64,000 nt of DNA, taken from positions 248,001 to 312,000 of the forward strand of contig NZ_WLZY01000001.1 in the NCBI RefSeq assembly GCF_010122465.1. The letters are read 5' to 3'. The DNA is from Phytoactinopolyspora mesophila (lineage in GTDB: Bacteria; Actinomycetota; Actinomycetes; Jiangellales; Jiangellaceae). Position numbers and translations under genes: made by a program. Positions within the stretch are counted from its first letter, which is position 1, and each line of letters begins with the position of its first letter. Below are positions 7,782 through 15,199 of this stretch, in pieces. Below the pieces are notes generated by a model. It was not told the origin of the DNA, searched no databases, and saw only the letters and a program-made list of their open reading frames with translations.

Positions 7782-8228
7782 CTATCCATGCGGGAATATG
7801 CGGCGGGCGCCCGAGCCCTGTGTAGCGAGTTGGTCGTCGGGGTTGTAGATGGCGCACTGTCTCATGGAGAGGCAGCCACAGCCGATGCATTTGGAAAGCC
7901 CGTCGTGGACCTGTTCGAGTTCGCGGATGCGCTGCTCGAGTCGAGGCTTCCACTCGCGAGCGAGGCGTACCCAATCTCGTTTGGTCGGTGCGTGGTCGGA
8001 CGGGAATCTTGCGAAGGCGTCGCGTATCTCAGCGAGGGAGATGCCCACGTGCTGTGCAGCTTGGATCACCGCGATGCGGCGGAGGACCGAGCGAGCGAAG
8101 CGACGTTGGTTGCCGCTGGTCCGTTCGCTGGAGATTAGCCCCATCGTCTCGTAGTGGCGGATTGCCGAAGTGGCGACCCCTGCGCGTGCTGCGACCTCCC
8201 CGATGGTGAGCTCATCTTGCATGCTCAC
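7782..8228 (-). CDS. soxR: Redox-sensing MerR-family regulator SoxR
   Basis: The 148-residue protein opens with a MerR winged-helix (LTIGEVAARAGVATSAIRHYETMGLI). A dimerisation helix follows, and then CIGCGCLSMRQC with Cys at 114, 117, 119 and 125, the exact [2Fe-2S] spacing of SoxR. In actinomycetes SoxR responds to redox-active compounds and activates a small regulon. It is divergent from an MBL-fold hydrolase gene, with a SoxR-box-like dyad between them, so that gene is the likely target. The start is ATG 8228 or 8222 (MQDELTIG). Confidence 0.93.
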   Translation of the reverse strand: MSMQDELTIGEVAARAGVATSAIRHYETMGLISSERTSGNQRRFARSVLRRIAVIQAAQHVGISLAEIRDAFARFPSDHAPTKRDWVRLAREWKPRLEQRIRELEQVHDGLSKCIGCGCLSMRQCAIYNPDDQLATQGSGARRIFPHG

Positions 8229-8248
8229 ATCTTGCCGGCTTCATCCGG

Positions 8249-8270
8249 TTGACCTCAAGTGCACATGAAG
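8249..8270. promoter_or_regulatory. Putative SoxR box in divergent promoter
   Basis: CCTCAAGTGCACATGAAG (8253-8270) has a left half identical to the CCTCAAG half-site of actinomycete SoxR boxes and an imperfect right half (5 of 7 positions symmetric). TTGACC at 8249-8254 could be the -35 hexamer of the rightward promoter, overlapped by the box as usual for MerR-type activators. It is the only such dyad in the 77-bp soxR/MBL intergenic region. Confidence 0.55.
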
Positions 8271-8305
8271 TTTCACACTGGGGCTTCCGAGCACAAGGAG
8301 TACAT

Positions 8306-9163
8306 GTGAACCACAACGCCCCAGGCCCAATGGATTTGTCCGTGTCAGTCAGACAATGTGAGATTTGCGGGGTCGAGTACGACTCCGCCTCCCTTCCTGA
8401 TGTCTGTCCGATCTGTGCCGACGAACGTCAGTACTTGGCCGAGGATCGACGACAGCGCTGGGTTGACCCCGCGGATTACACCGGTCGCATCGAGGTCTTG
8501 CCGGCCGAGCCAGGGCTGTGGTCGGTCCGTGTCGGCGGTGGGCCCGGGATCGATCAACAGGCCAAGGTCATCGTGACAGAAGCGGGCAACGTGATGGTCG
8601 AGGTGCCCGCGTCGATGACGAACGATGCGGTCGAAGCGGTGCGGGCTTTGGGACCGCTCCGAGCGATCATCGCGTCACACCCGCACATGTACGGCCTCCA
8701 GTCGCTGTGGTCTCGCGCGCTCGGGGATGCTGTGGTGTACGTGTCGTCACTCGATCGCGAATGGCTCGGCCTCACACCTGCCTCGGTGGCCTTCTGGGAT
8801 GGGGAGATCGAGCTCGTTCCGGGAGTAGTGGCGTCCCAGCCGGGCGGACACTTCCCCGGCAGCAGCGTGGTGCATTGGGCGGGCGAGGACGGCGCCGGCG
8901 TGCTGTTGACCGGCGACACAGTGGCTGTCAATCCCGATGGTGAATCGCTGGCCTTCATGCGGTCGTACCCGAACCGCATCCCGCTGTCATCATCGGTCGT
9001 GCTGCGCATCGCTGATCATCTAGAACGCTACGAGTTCGACCGGATCTACGGCAACTTCGGCCGCGCGATCACGCACGACGCCAGCGCCCGCCTGCGCAGC
9101 TCCGCGCAGCGACACGCAGCCTGGGCACGAGGCGACTACGACGAACTCACTGGTCCAGGCTAA
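8306..9163 (+). CDS. MBL-fold metallo-hydrolase with N-terminal zinc ribbon
   Basis: An excellent AAGGAG site lies five bases before GTG 8306, giving 285 residues. The N-terminus has CEIC..13..CPIC (Cys 18, 21, 34, 37), a rubredoxin-like zinc ribbon. A metallo-beta-lactamase fold follows with IIASHPHMYGLQ in place of HxHxDH, then GGHFPGSSVVHW and GVLLTGDTVAV. The 'HPH..G' form occurs in a subgroup of actinobacterial MBL proteins of unknown substrate, and the Asp-His pair is missing. Divergence from soxR suggests redox-stress control. The last ~25 codons are duplicated at about 1380-1452. Confidence 0.85.
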   Translation: MNHNAPGPMDLSVSVRQCEICGVEYDSASLPDVCPICADERQYLAEDRRQRWVDPADYTGRIEVLPAEPGLWSVRVGGGPGIDQQAKVIVTEAGNVMVEVPASMTNDAVEAVRALGPLRAIIASHPHMYGLQSLWSRALGDAVVYVSSLDREWLGLTPASVAFWDGEIELVPGVVASQPGGHFPGSSVVHWAGEDGAGVLLTGDTVAVNPDGESLAFMRSYPNRIPLSSSVVLRIADHLERYEFDRIYGNFGRAITHDASARLRSSAQRHAAWARGDYDELTGPG

Positions 9164-9217
9164 CGTCGCGATAGGAGATCTCTCCGAGCTGTCGCGCCTA
9201 CCGGCGGATTGAAGCAA
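9080..9217 (+). repeat. Duplicated MBL 3' end, copy 2 (intact)
   Basis: Matches 1380-1505 over the gene's end, its stop and ~50 bp downstream (TAACGTCGCGATAGGAGATC and onward). This copy retains the 10 bases missing from copy 1 and is in frame with the full-length gene, so it is the source copy. Confidence 0.85.
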
Positions 9218-9255
9218 GGCATGGTGCCACAGAAGAACCCGCGAACCGGTCCTCT

Positions 9256-9486
9256 TTGCGCGATCTCACTGTTTCCGGTGCCGCAGTGGGCGAGCAAGGC
9301 ACCTTCGACCGCGCATCTCTTGGCCAGGCGACCGTCGGAGTGATGTTCCACGAAAGCTACGACGTCTCGGTATGCTGCTTCGCCCGACTGGTGGAGAACC
9401 TCTGCGCCGTCCTCGAGCCCGACGGCGAGCACCTCCAGCGCGCATCCCGCGACATCGACGTGGTCATGAACCGTACCGAGCCGTGA
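9256..9486 (+). CDS. Small protein of unknown function
   Basis: A 76-codon frame reads LRDLTVSGAAVGEQGTFDRA, then SLGQATVGVMFHESYDVSVC and a helical tail ending DIDVVMNRTEP. Codon usage is normal for this genome and the segment looks like a genuine helical protein, perhaps of the small WXG100/EspC-like type, but no diagnostic W-x-G motif is present. The frame stays open upstream into the duplicated segment without a good start or ribosome site; TTG 9256 is only a nominal start. It may be a truncated gene whose 5' end was lost at the duplication junction. Confidence 0.4.
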   Translation: MRDLTVSGAAVGEQGTFDRASLGQATVGVMFHESYDVSVCCFARLVENLCAVLEPDGEHLQRASRDIDVVMNRTEP

Positions 9487-9530
9487 CGCGTCGAAGGGAC
9501 ATCCACTATGCGCCAGCGAGAGGACCGGCG

Positions 9531-10253
9531 ATGCACCTGGGTCGAGCATTCTCGGTGGTGGTTGCCGTGCTCGCACTTACGGGCTGCGGCGGAGGCGGGT
9601 CCGGCGAGGACCCCGACGGTGACGATACGACGGCGCCTATCGAGCTCGACGTCGTCCTCGACGCGGAACTCGGTGTCGGCGCTCCCACCGGACCCGACTA
9701 TCCGCCGGAGACGTCCGGCCTGGTCGCCGAGTACACCGTCACCAACGACGCCGAGGTCGCCGTGCTCGTGGTAGAACGACGACCAGCGCAGGTCACACCC
9801 ACGATCGATGTTCCCCTTCCGGACACCGAGGAGTCCAGCTGGGTCTACAGCGACGACGCTGGGACCGTCCTCGTCACCAAGGAGATCTTTGCCACCAGCC
9901 GTAGCAGCGGAACCGACAGCAACACCGGTACCGCCTATCGGGCGCCCGCCGTGCGGCTGGAACCCGGTGAGAGCGTCACCGGCCGCGCCTTCGCTCTAAC
10001 CCCGTTGCGCCGGATAACGCCCGATACCGACGTCTTCGACGTGCCGGGGCCGAGCAGCCTGCCGACCCAGGCGACGTCGTGGTCCTTCTGTGTACAGGTG
10101 GCGCCGGACCCCGGCGAAAGCGGCGCGCCGACCATGGCCGATCACAGCCCGGACCGTCGGCTCCTGTGTTCGACGGGCACCGACCTATCCCCGGGTGAAG
10201 CTCAGGACCCTGGACCTCTCGGACACGATCCATATCGTGCCGATGTGGTCTGA
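9531..10253 (+). CDS. Secreted lipoprotein of unknown function
   Basis: The 240-residue protein has a short signal peptide MHLGRAFSVVVAVLALTGC with lipobox LTGC at residues 16-19, then an acidic linker and a beta-rich domain (LVAEYTVTNDAEVAVLVVER, LEPGESVTGRAF). The ribosome site GAGAGG sits seven bases before ATG 9531. It would be anchored to the outer face of the membrane. The last ~20 residues run out of frame through a pyridoxamine-phosphate-oxidase relic that starts at about 10209, so the original C-terminus was probably replaced when the two sequences were joined. Confidence 0.7.
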   Translation: MHLGRAFSVVVAVLALTGCGGGGSGEDPDGDDTTAPIELDVVLDAELGVGAPTGPDYPPETSGLVAEYTVTNDAEVAVLVVERRPAQVTPTIDVPLPDTEESSWVYSDDAGTVLVTKEIFATSRSSGTDSNTGTAYRAPAVRLEPGESVTGRAFALTPLRRITPDTDVFDVPGPSSLPTQATSWSFCVQVAPDPGESGAPTMADHSPDRRLLCSTGTDLSPGEAQDPGPLGHDPYRADVV

Positions 10254-10512
10254 GCGGGTGGGTTCACACATCCACGTCCCGACATCGCACGTCACTCGCA
10301 AGTACCGCAATCTTGTCGGCCACCCGTTCGCATCGGTCATGGTGGACATCTCTCGCGCGGGCCGGGACCTGCGAGGAGTACTGATCCGGGGCTCGGTCGA
10401 CCTCGTCGGAGGAGACGAGGCAAGAACGCTCGATCCATCGACGCTACGTGACGGACGAAGGGCTGCGTCAGCCGGAGGTGGCCGCCTACCTGTCCGAGGA
10501 GCGGCCGGCGGT
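10209..10512 (+). pseudogene. PNPOx/F420-dependent flavin-reductase-like fragment
   Basis: One frame gives TIHIVPMWSERVGSHIHVPT, then SHVTRKYRNLVGHPFASVMVD and GVLIRGSVDLVGGDEAR. After a frameshift near 10430 another continues RSIHRRYVTDEGLRQPEVAAY and LSEERPAVQL. This is the split-barrel pattern of the pyridoxamine 5'-phosphate oxidase-like (PPOX class) family. The N-terminus is missing and the 3' end runs into the desaturase gene on the opposite strand. A decayed gene, not functional. Confidence 0.7.
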
Positions 10513-10517
10513 TCAGC

Positions 10518-11609
10518 TCAGCTGCGGTACTGGGTGGCGAGCGGGCAGCGAAACGGGTCCATCGTGGCGTGTTCGACGGCGTTGAGGTAGCGGACGATGA
10601 CGCGGTAGGCGCCGGCCAAGCTGGTTTCGGTGTAGTGGATGTTGTGTTTGGCGCAGTGTTCCCGGACGAGGGGTTGTGCTCGACGCAGGTTGGGACGGGG
10701 CATGTTGGGGAACAGATGGTGTTCGATCTGGTAGTTGAGCCCTCCCATGGCGAAGCTGGTGAGCCTACCTCCGGCGATGTTGCGTGACATCAGTACTTGG
10801 CGCTGCAGAAAGTCGATCTTGAGGTCGGGCGGGACGATCGGCATGCCGACGTGGTTAGGTGCGAAGGCACCGCCGAGCAGGAGGCCGAACAGGGCCATCT
10901 GGACCCCGAAGAAGGCGGCAGCCTTGCCTGGTGGCAGAACGAGCAGCAGTACGGTGACGTATCCGCCGAAACGACCGGTAATGAATACTGCTTCCCACCA
11001 GCGGTGCTTGAGCTGTTGCCGGTGCATGAGCCGCTGGATGCTCGCGATGTGGAGGGCGAGTCCCATGAACAGGATGAGCGGGACGAAGTAGCCCTGCCAC
11101 CGGGTGAGGCGGGCAGTCAGTCCGCGGCGGTTCTGCGCGACGGTAGGGGTGAAGGCGAAGGCGCTGGGCCCGATGTCGGGGTCCGCGCCTTCCTTGTTCG
11201 GGTTGGCGTGATGGCGGCTGTGTTTGTTCATCCACCAGCCGTGGCTGAGCCCGACGAATAGTCCGGACAACACCCGGGCCGTCCAGTCGTTCCAATGGTG
11301 GGACGCGAAAATCTGCCGGTGTGCGCTGTCGTGGCCCAGGAACGTCAGTTGGGCCAGCACGACCCCTAGCCCTGCGGCGAGCACCAGCTGGAACCAGGAG
11401 TCACCGAGGAACGCGAACACCACCCAGATCCCGGCGAATGCCGCGATTGTTCCGATGATCTTGGTCCAGTAATACGCATAGCGCCGTCGGAGCAACCCAG
11501 CCGCCCTTACCTGGTGAGCTAGTTCGGTGTACGTGCTCACGTACCGCGTGCGCCGGGGCACGGTATCGGTTGCCGTCGCGGCTGCCGGGCTCGGCGAAGT
11601 CGGACTCAC
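10518..11609 (-). CDS. Membrane fatty-acid desaturase (acyl-lipid/acyl-CoA type)
   Basis: The 363-residue protein has the three diiron histidine boxes of membrane desaturases: GHDSAHRQ (HxxxH), HSRHHANP (HxxHH) and QIEHHLFPNMPR (QxxHH). Hydrophobic segments flank the boxes (GTIAAFAGIWVVFAFLG, LVLAAGLGVVLAQLTFLG, others). The QIEHH box and size resemble the actinobacterial DesA3/linoleoyl-CoA desaturase-like group. It would introduce a double bond into membrane acyl chains using O2 and reduced electron carriers. GTG 11609 follows GGGAG; an earlier in-frame start at 11663 is less likely. Confidence 0.9.
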   Translation of the reverse strand: MSPTSPSPAAATATDTVPRRTRYVSTYTELAHQVRAAGLLRRRYAYYWTKIIGTIAAFAGIWVVFAFLGDSWFQLVLAAGLGVVLAQLTFLGHDSAHRQIFASHHWNDWTARVLSGLFVGLSHGWWMNKHSRHHANPNKEGADPDIGPSAFAFTPTVAQNRRGLTARLTRWQGYFVPLILFMGLALHIASIQRLMHRQQLKHRWWEAVFITGRFGGYVTVLLLVLPPGKAAAFFGVQMALFGLLLGGAFAPNHVGMPIVPPDLKIDFLQRQVLMSRNIAGGRLTSFAMGGLNYQIEHHLFPNMPRPNLRRAQPLVREHCAKHNIHYTETSLAGAYRVIVRYLNAVEHATMDPFRCPLATQYRS

Positions 11610-11853
11610 ATGGAGCTCCCAGCAAACGACAGCATTCTGTTCGTGCTGGAACGAGGCCACCAAGCCCTGTCGAGAACCCGCACGTCACCATTGATTGCTG
11701 GGCTGAACGCCGCTCGCACATCGGTATCAATCGACTTTGTGTCGGGCAGTCGCATGACCACGCCCGTCTTCGGCCTCTACGACCGATATACATCGTGCCG
11801 GCGTGGCTGGAGCCATCAGCGCCTCCGTGTCCAACGCCTCTCAATCACACTAC

Positions 11854-11875
11854 CCCGCGACCTCATGGTCGCGGG
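11854..11875. terminator. Hairpin between glycosyltransferase and desaturase genes
   Basis: CCCGCGACC-TCAT-GGTCGCGGG forms a perfect 9-bp stem with a 4-base loop, placed 33 bp past the glycosyltransferase stop on the minus strand. No U-tract follows, as is common for actinobacterial terminators. The rest of the 300-bp gap (11610-11907) has no recognisable gene. Confidence 0.6.
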
Positions 11876-11907
11876 AATCTCGATCCCGGCCGGCTGCCCG
11901 CCCGCGC

Positions 11908-13038
11908 CTACGCTGCGGCAGGGGTCACGGGGTTGCTCGGCCCGACCGGGATCGGTCTGTCTACCGATGGTGCGGCCACGAGCTCTTCAAGTTGCCTAAT
12001 GATGGTTGCCGGGGGGATCGGCAAAGGCCGGGTGAATACGTCGAGCAGCGTGTTTACGGATTGCTCCACGGTGAACCTCGTGCCGGCGCTCGGTCGGACG
12101 GACATCGGGAGTGGCCCGGCCACCGCTGCCGCATGGATGCCCCAGGCGAGTGCCTCCGCGTCGTCGGGTTCGACCAGAGTCATGCCCCCGCAGTCGGTCT
12201 CCGGCAGGCCGCCGTCGTCGGAGGCGATGACCCGGCAACCGGCGTGCTGGGCTTCGATCGAGACGATGCCGAAGGTCTCGTGCCAGTACTGACTATTGGA
12301 CGGCATCACCACGATGTCGTGATCGGCCATCAGCTCCGCCATCGCGGCCGGTGTCTTACGGGTGGTGACCACGGAGATCCCGGGATGCGCGTCGAGCAGC
12401 CGTTCGATGATCTTTCCTTGCGGTTTGTCGGCGCCCGCGGTCGTCGCTGTGAAGACGAGGTCCGAGTCGTGGTCGATGACGTCGATGTGCAGGGTCGACA
12501 AGAGGGTGTAGATGCCCTTCTCCGGGCTCAGCCGGCCGGCGAACAACACACGGGTCAACCCGCTGTCGTTGACCGGCCTGAGCTGTGTGGCGAAGCACGG
12601 CTCGGCGAACGGGTACACCACCTTGATGGTCGACACATCGACATCGAGGAACCGCGACCATAACCCGGCCGCATACCGGCTGGTAGCGATCAGGATGCGA
12701 TCTCTGGTGCCGTCGGCGGCGAACGCCTTCTCCCGTTCCCGGATGGGCGGCGGGTTGTGCAGGATCAGGAATGCTTGGAACTTGGTCGACACGATGTGTG
12801 GTTCGTTGACGAAGACGACGGTGCCGTCCAGTTCACCGACCTCGGCCAGCCTCGACAGGGACCGGAACGGTATGTCGATGAAGTCGTCACGGCCGTCGGC
12901 GGTTCCCAGGCCGACGGTGACTACCTGCGCCGGAACGCCACGGCGGTTCAGTTCTCGAACCTGACCGACGGTGTAGTTCTCCGAACCGCCGGTGCCGGCC
13001 GGCAGCGGATTTCCTGGAGACCAGATGAATGAGATCAA
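11908..13038 (-). CDS. Family-4-type glycosyltransferase (GT-B fold)
   Basis: The protein starts near LISFIWSPGNPLPAGTGGSE, the usual N-terminal donor-loop pattern. It continues with a Rossmann fold and VLFAGRLSPEKGIYTLLSTL, then WHETFGIVSIEAQHAGCRVI and ASDDGGLPE, the E-x7-E-like acidic motif of retaining GT4 enzymes. It would transfer a sugar from a nucleotide donor to an unknown acceptor. TTG 13038 (Met-Ile-Ser-Phe-type start) fits the family and sits after GGGTGG; an in-frame GTG at 13086 is the alternative. It stands alone, ending at a hairpin. Confidence 0.85.
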   Translation of the reverse strand: MISFIWSPGNPLPAGTGGSENYTVGQVRELNRRGVPAQVVTVGLGTADGRDDFIDIPFRSLSRLAEVGELDGTVVFVNEPHIVSTKFQAFLILHNPPPIREREKAFAADGTRDRILIATSRYAAGLWSRFLDVDVSTIKVVYPFAEPCFATQLRPVNDSGLTRVLFAGRLSPEKGIYTLLSTLHIDVIDHDSDLVFTATTAGADKPQGKIIERLLDAHPGISVVTTRKTPAAMAELMADHDIVVMPSNSQYWHETFGIVSIEAQHAGCRVIASDDGGLPETDCGGMTLVEPDDAEALAWGIHAAAVAGPLPMSVRPSAGTRFTVEQSVNTLLDVFTRPLPIPPATIIRQLEELVAAPSVDRPIPVGPSNPVTPAAA

Positions 13039-13313
13039 CGTGCACCACCCAAGGGGGGTTGGTTGTTTCGGACATTTACAGGGCACGTGGCCGGTATAGC
13101 CGTGGTTGCGCGCCTGGCGGCAACGACAGGCCGCGAGGGTGGCACCCGTACGCAGCCGGCCGCACGTGAGTGGAGAAGAACGTCAAGGCCAGCGGAACCC
13201 GAGACCCGGGTCACGGCGCATGACCCACAAATATCGTTGAAGTAAACAACGATCACAACTACTCGGACAGTAGCACGCCGCACTGTGATCAAGGCTGGGC
13301 TGAGCCCGGCGCG

Positions 13314-13339
13314 CTCGAGACCGAGACTCGAGACCGAGA
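13314..13339. repeat. Tandem 13-bp duplication
   Basis: CTCGAGACCGAGA occurs twice back to back. It lies in the 459-bp gap between the glycosyltransferase and the ACR3-like gene. That gap also holds an open plus-strand stretch (about 13285-13420: AEVLAADDVNLVRRGPNS and flanks) that looks protein-like but resembles nothing I can name. It may be a gene relic. Confidence 0.5.
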
Positions 13340-13396
13340 TCGCGGAGGTTCTGGCGGCGGACGACGTCAATCTAGTTCGCCGCGGGCCGAATTCCA

Positions 13397-13468
13397 CGAC
13401 TTTGATACCGCCAGGTGGCGTTCACGGTCTGTAGCTGCCCTGAACGCAACCTGGCGGTATCAAAGTCG
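13397..13468. repeat. 28-bp-arm inverted repeat (REP-like hairpin)
   Basis: The left arm 13397-13424 (CGACTTTGATACCGCCAGGT, then GGCGTTCA) and the right arm 13441-13468 are complementary at 27 of 28 positions around a 16-base loop. It lies 30 bp beyond the stop of the ACR3-like gene, so it could terminate that transcript. Single-arm relics of the same sequence occur at 40496-40516 and 49213-49231. This suggests a dispersed palindromic element rather than a simple terminator. Confidence 0.8.
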
Positions 13469-13497
13469 CGTGACGTTGGGCAGCAGGTCGGACTTCC

Positions 13498-14208
13498 TCA
13501 GTCCGGCTGTTTCGCGCGGTCGGGGAACAAGACGCGGGGTACGAACCATAGGTAGAAGATCATGCCGAGCAGTTCGACGAGCGACTGCATCACGATGACG
13601 ACGGGCAGCAGGTGGGCATCGTCTCGGGCCGGGCCGCTGTGAGCCGCGGCGACCAGGAAGATCACGGCTGCCAGCGACGGGACGGGCCACCAGCCCAGAT
13701 GGGCGCGCAGGCGTTGGCGGGTAGGACGTCCGGAGGCCCAGATCTCGGTGATCGCCGCGGCGATCAAAGGCGCGAGGATGACCACGAACGCGGGCCAGAC
13801 ATCTCGGATGGTGAACACCGCGATGAGGTCGGTGCCGCCGATGAGGCGCAGGTATACGGGTAGCAGGAGCAGTTGCAGGATAAGTGTCGGCGGTGTGAGG
13901 GCGATGGCTCGTGCGGAGTCTGCCCGCCCGAGTTGGCTGAAGGTGATGAACCAGTCGGTGCATGGCACCACGAGAACGAGGAGCAACCCCAGCCGCAGCG
14001 CATCGATGTCCGGTATGAACTGGACAAGCCCCCACACGATGGCCGGAAGTACTACGGAGTTGCCCGCCAGGGCCGTGGCCAGGAACCGGCGGTCGGTGAA
14101 CGCGGAACGGATCGAGGTCAGTGGCACCTGGGTGAAGGTGGCATACAGCAGAATCACCAGCACCGGCCAGACCATGGATTCCAGCGTGCCTCCGGCCTGT
14201 GGCCACAA
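13498..14208 (-). CDS. ACR3/bile-acid:Na symporter-like arsenic permease, N-terminally truncated
   Basis: The hydrophobic protein (about eight TM segments) carries VPCTDWFITFSQLGRADSARAI, the conserved Cys region of the ACR3 arsenite efflux group, and VVLPAIVWGLVQF. The start of the fold is missing. In frame, LAAVAFGLGFGTLWPQ follows directly after a stop at about 14229, whereas relatives have 10-15 more residues completing TM1. TTG 14208 is the only nearby start. It follows a MerR regulator gene on the same strand, suggesting a metal(loid) resistance pair, but the truncation may have inactivated transport. Confidence 0.6.
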   Translation of the reverse strand: MWPQAGGTLESMVWPVLVILLYATFTQVPLTSIRSAFTDRRFLATALAGNSVVLPAIVWGLVQFIPDIDALRLGLLLVLVVPCTDWFITFSQLGRADSARAIALTPPTLILQLLLLPVYLRLIGGTDLIAVFTIRDVWPAFVVILAPLIAAAITEIWASGRPTRQRLRAHLGWWPVPSLAAVIFLVAAAHSGPARDDAHLLPVVIVMQSLVELLGMIFYLWFVPRVLFPDRAKQPD

Positions 14209-14275
14209 CGTCCCGAAACCCAGCCCGAATGCGACAGCCGCGAGCTAGACCCACAGCTGGTGGCGTTCTAGCGAG

Positions 14276-15013
14276 TCACGACGCACATGCACCCACGTCC
14301 GGCTGCGCGGTCGCGTCCGCGGGGACACCGATGAGGTCGTCGAGCATCGGCATGCCTTCTGACGGTGCGGTAATGGTCAGGAAGAACACCACACCGTGCA
14401 GGCTGATGTCGAAGGTGAAGAACGGGCAGCACTGCTGTTCGGCCACGGCCAGCTCGCTCACGGCCGCCAGGGCGGTCATGGGCAGCTCGACACGCACGCC
14501 GCCGGTGAAACGTTGTAGCGGGGCGCCGATCAGCGCCCGGCGCCACTGTTCGACGCGTTCGTGCTGGCCCGAACCCAGCGAACATGCCACTGGCGGCTCG
14601 GCGACGAGGAAAGCGCACTCAGGGCTGCACCGTTCATCACGTTCGGGCAACTGGTCAAGATGCCGCGCCGCGGCGGCCAGCCCATGCCGAATGCGCATCA
14701 GCTCGGCGATCCCGGACTCGATGGAAGCAAGCCGGCCACTGAGCAGGGGACGCAACTGAGCCTTGACCGACGCGCATGGATCGGACTGCCACACTTGTAA
14801 CAACGACGCGATCTGGTCCAGCGGCAAACCCAGCTGTTTCGCCGCGGTGATGAACCGCAGCCGTTCCAGCACCGTGGCGTCGAACACCCGGTAGCCGTTG
14901 GCCGCCCGCTGCGCAGCCAGGAGCCCAACGTCCTCGTAATAGCGCAACGTCGTCGCAGGCACGCCGCTACGCGACGCGACGTCGGAAATCCGCAGTTCTT
15001 CCATGGCCTTCAC
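14276..15013 (-). CDS. MerR-family metal-type regulator with Cys-rich C-terminal domain
   Basis: The 245-residue protein has a MerR winged helix (LRISDVASRSGVPATTLRYYEDVGLL) and a dimerisation helix, then an unusually long C-terminal half with CSPECAFL and AEQQCCPFFTFDI. Paired cysteines suggest thiol ligation of a soft metal or arsenite. ATG 15013 or 15004 (MEELRISD) is the start. A MerR-type promoter with a dyad between -35 and -10 lies directly upstream, pointing to autoregulation. The ACR3-like gene 44 bp downstream is the expected output. Confidence 0.8.
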   Translation of the reverse strand: MKAMEELRISDVASRSGVPATTLRYYEDVGLLAAQRAANGYRVFDATVLERLRFITAAKQLGLPLDQIASLLQVWQSDPCASVKAQLRPLLSGRLASIESGIAELMRIRHGLAAAARHLDQLPERDERCSPECAFLVAEPPVACSLGSGQHERVEQWRRALIGAPLQRFTGGVRVELPMTALAAVSELAVAEQQCCPFFTFDISLHGVVFFLTITAPSEGMPMLDDLIGVPADATAQPDVGACAS

Positions 15014-15043
15014 GGTAAACCTTCAACCTGACTCGAAGGTCAA
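15014..15043 (-). promoter_or_regulatory. MerR-type operator/promoter
   Basis: On the minus strand TTGACC (-35) and TTTACC (-10) are 18 bp apart. The spacer region contains an imperfect 22-bp dyad at 15019-15040 whose ends are ACCTTC and GAAGGT. An over-long spacer filled by a dyad is the hallmark of promoters twisted into activity by MerR proteins. It directs transcription of the MerR gene itself. Confidence 0.7.
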
Positions 15044-15199
15044 GTGCGCGGATCTTTGTCTCTACTGTGAGAGTGCTGGTGGACGGGGGTTCGTTACCGG
15101 AAATGTCTGATGAGGCGGTATGAGGGCTGGCGCTGGCAGAAGCGTCGGGAGGGAGTTCTTCGTCGTCGAACGGGACTGGGGTCGGGAGTGAGGCGTAGT

